The notes beneath the pieces are model-generated. The model was not told the DNA's origin. It saw only the letters and a program-made list of their open reading frames with translations, and ran no database searches. The position numbers and the translations under genes were made by a program. From Otis tarda (Eukaryota; Chordata; Aves; Otidiformes; Otididae), in assembly GCA_026413225.1 (NCBI GenBank), contig CM048591.1, forward strand, positions 74,860,052 through 74,924,051: a stretch of DNA of 64,000 nucleotides, given 5' to 3'. Shown piece by piece: positions 63,704-64,000 of this stretch (positions within the stretch are counted from its first letter, which is position 1; every line of letters starts with the position of its first letter).

Positions 63704-64000
63704 TGTTGTAGTTCAGCCCCAATAGGGACCAGACTACGCAGTCTCTCTCTTGCTCCCCCCACCCTCCGAGAGAATAGGAGGAGATTATATAGGAAAAACG
63801 GCTCAAGGTTTGAGATAAGGACGGGGAGAAATCCTTAAAGTTACCGTCACGGGCGAAACAGACTCGACTTGGGGAAAACTATTCATTTATTTCTAAAATT
63901 AGCAGGAGAATGAGACAGGGAACAAGATAACCTCCCCCCACCCCTCCCTCTTCCCGGGCTTAACATTAGCTATACTACCTCCCCTCCCGAGCGGCACGGG
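63704..64000 (-). mobile_element. Avian ERV LTR, 3' part, cut by window end
   Basis: The plus strand starts TGTTGTAGTTCAGCC, the reverse complement of the end of the solo LTR at 17749-18886. Over 297 bp I count 6 substitutions and no length change between the copies. The AATAAA signal (63886-63891, minus) and the G-quadruplex motif (63934-63955) are conserved. The flanking five bases GAGGG (63699-63703) would be one side of a target duplication, whose partner lies outside. Whether this is a solo LTR or the end of a longer insertion cannot be told. Confidence 0.92.

Overview
The window looks like avian nuclear DNA, most likely intergenic or intronic. The case for a bird rests on several CR1 LINE fragments with the ATTCTATG/ATTCTGTG 3' tail typical of avian CR1, two families of bird-type endogenous retrovirus LTRs, almost no recent SINEs, and long single-copy stretches. 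I found no host protein-coding gene, tRNA, rRNA or CRISPR array that I can defend. Outside the mobile elements the longest open frame is 221 codons (54265-54930), with no recognisable domain.

Layout. 1-1554 is the 5' part of an endogenous retrovirus on the minus strand: LTR at 991-1554, primer-binding-like site and internal leader from 990 down to 1, cut by the window edge. 1583-1808 is an old CR1 3' end. 1809-12110 is mostly unique sequence holding a 208-nt polypyrimidine tract, a possible ancient MIR-like SINE and an octamer/POU/TATA promoter-like cluster near 10.75 kb. 12111-14196 is the most striking feature: a 5'-truncated but young CR1 with an uninterrupted 645-codon reverse transcriptase frame and all expected RT motifs. 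17749-18886 is a solo LTR flanked by the 5-bp repeat ATATT. 18892-23362 is unique sequence with a dense TAATTA/ATGCAT cluster at 21.4-21.56 kb. 23363-23927 is a second, shorter and more decayed CR1 3' piece.

From 24 to 63.7 kb the DNA is largely unique and AT-rich. It carries simple repeats, small CR1 relics at 38.8, 44.8 and 53.4 kb, and another MIR-like relic at 56.6 kb. At 63704-64000 the same LTR family as at 17.7 kb begins again in the opposite orientation, about 98% identical to its partner by my eye count, and is cut by the window end.

There are no operons or pathways here. What the window offers is a record of repeat activity: old MIR-like SINEs and diverged CR1s, then younger CR1s of one subfamily, and recent LTRs. 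The best leads for function are noncoding: the homeodomain/POU-type cluster at 21.4 kb, the promoter-like cluster at 10.75 kb, and a minus-strand exon-like segment at 50.6 kb. No previously undescribed system is evident.
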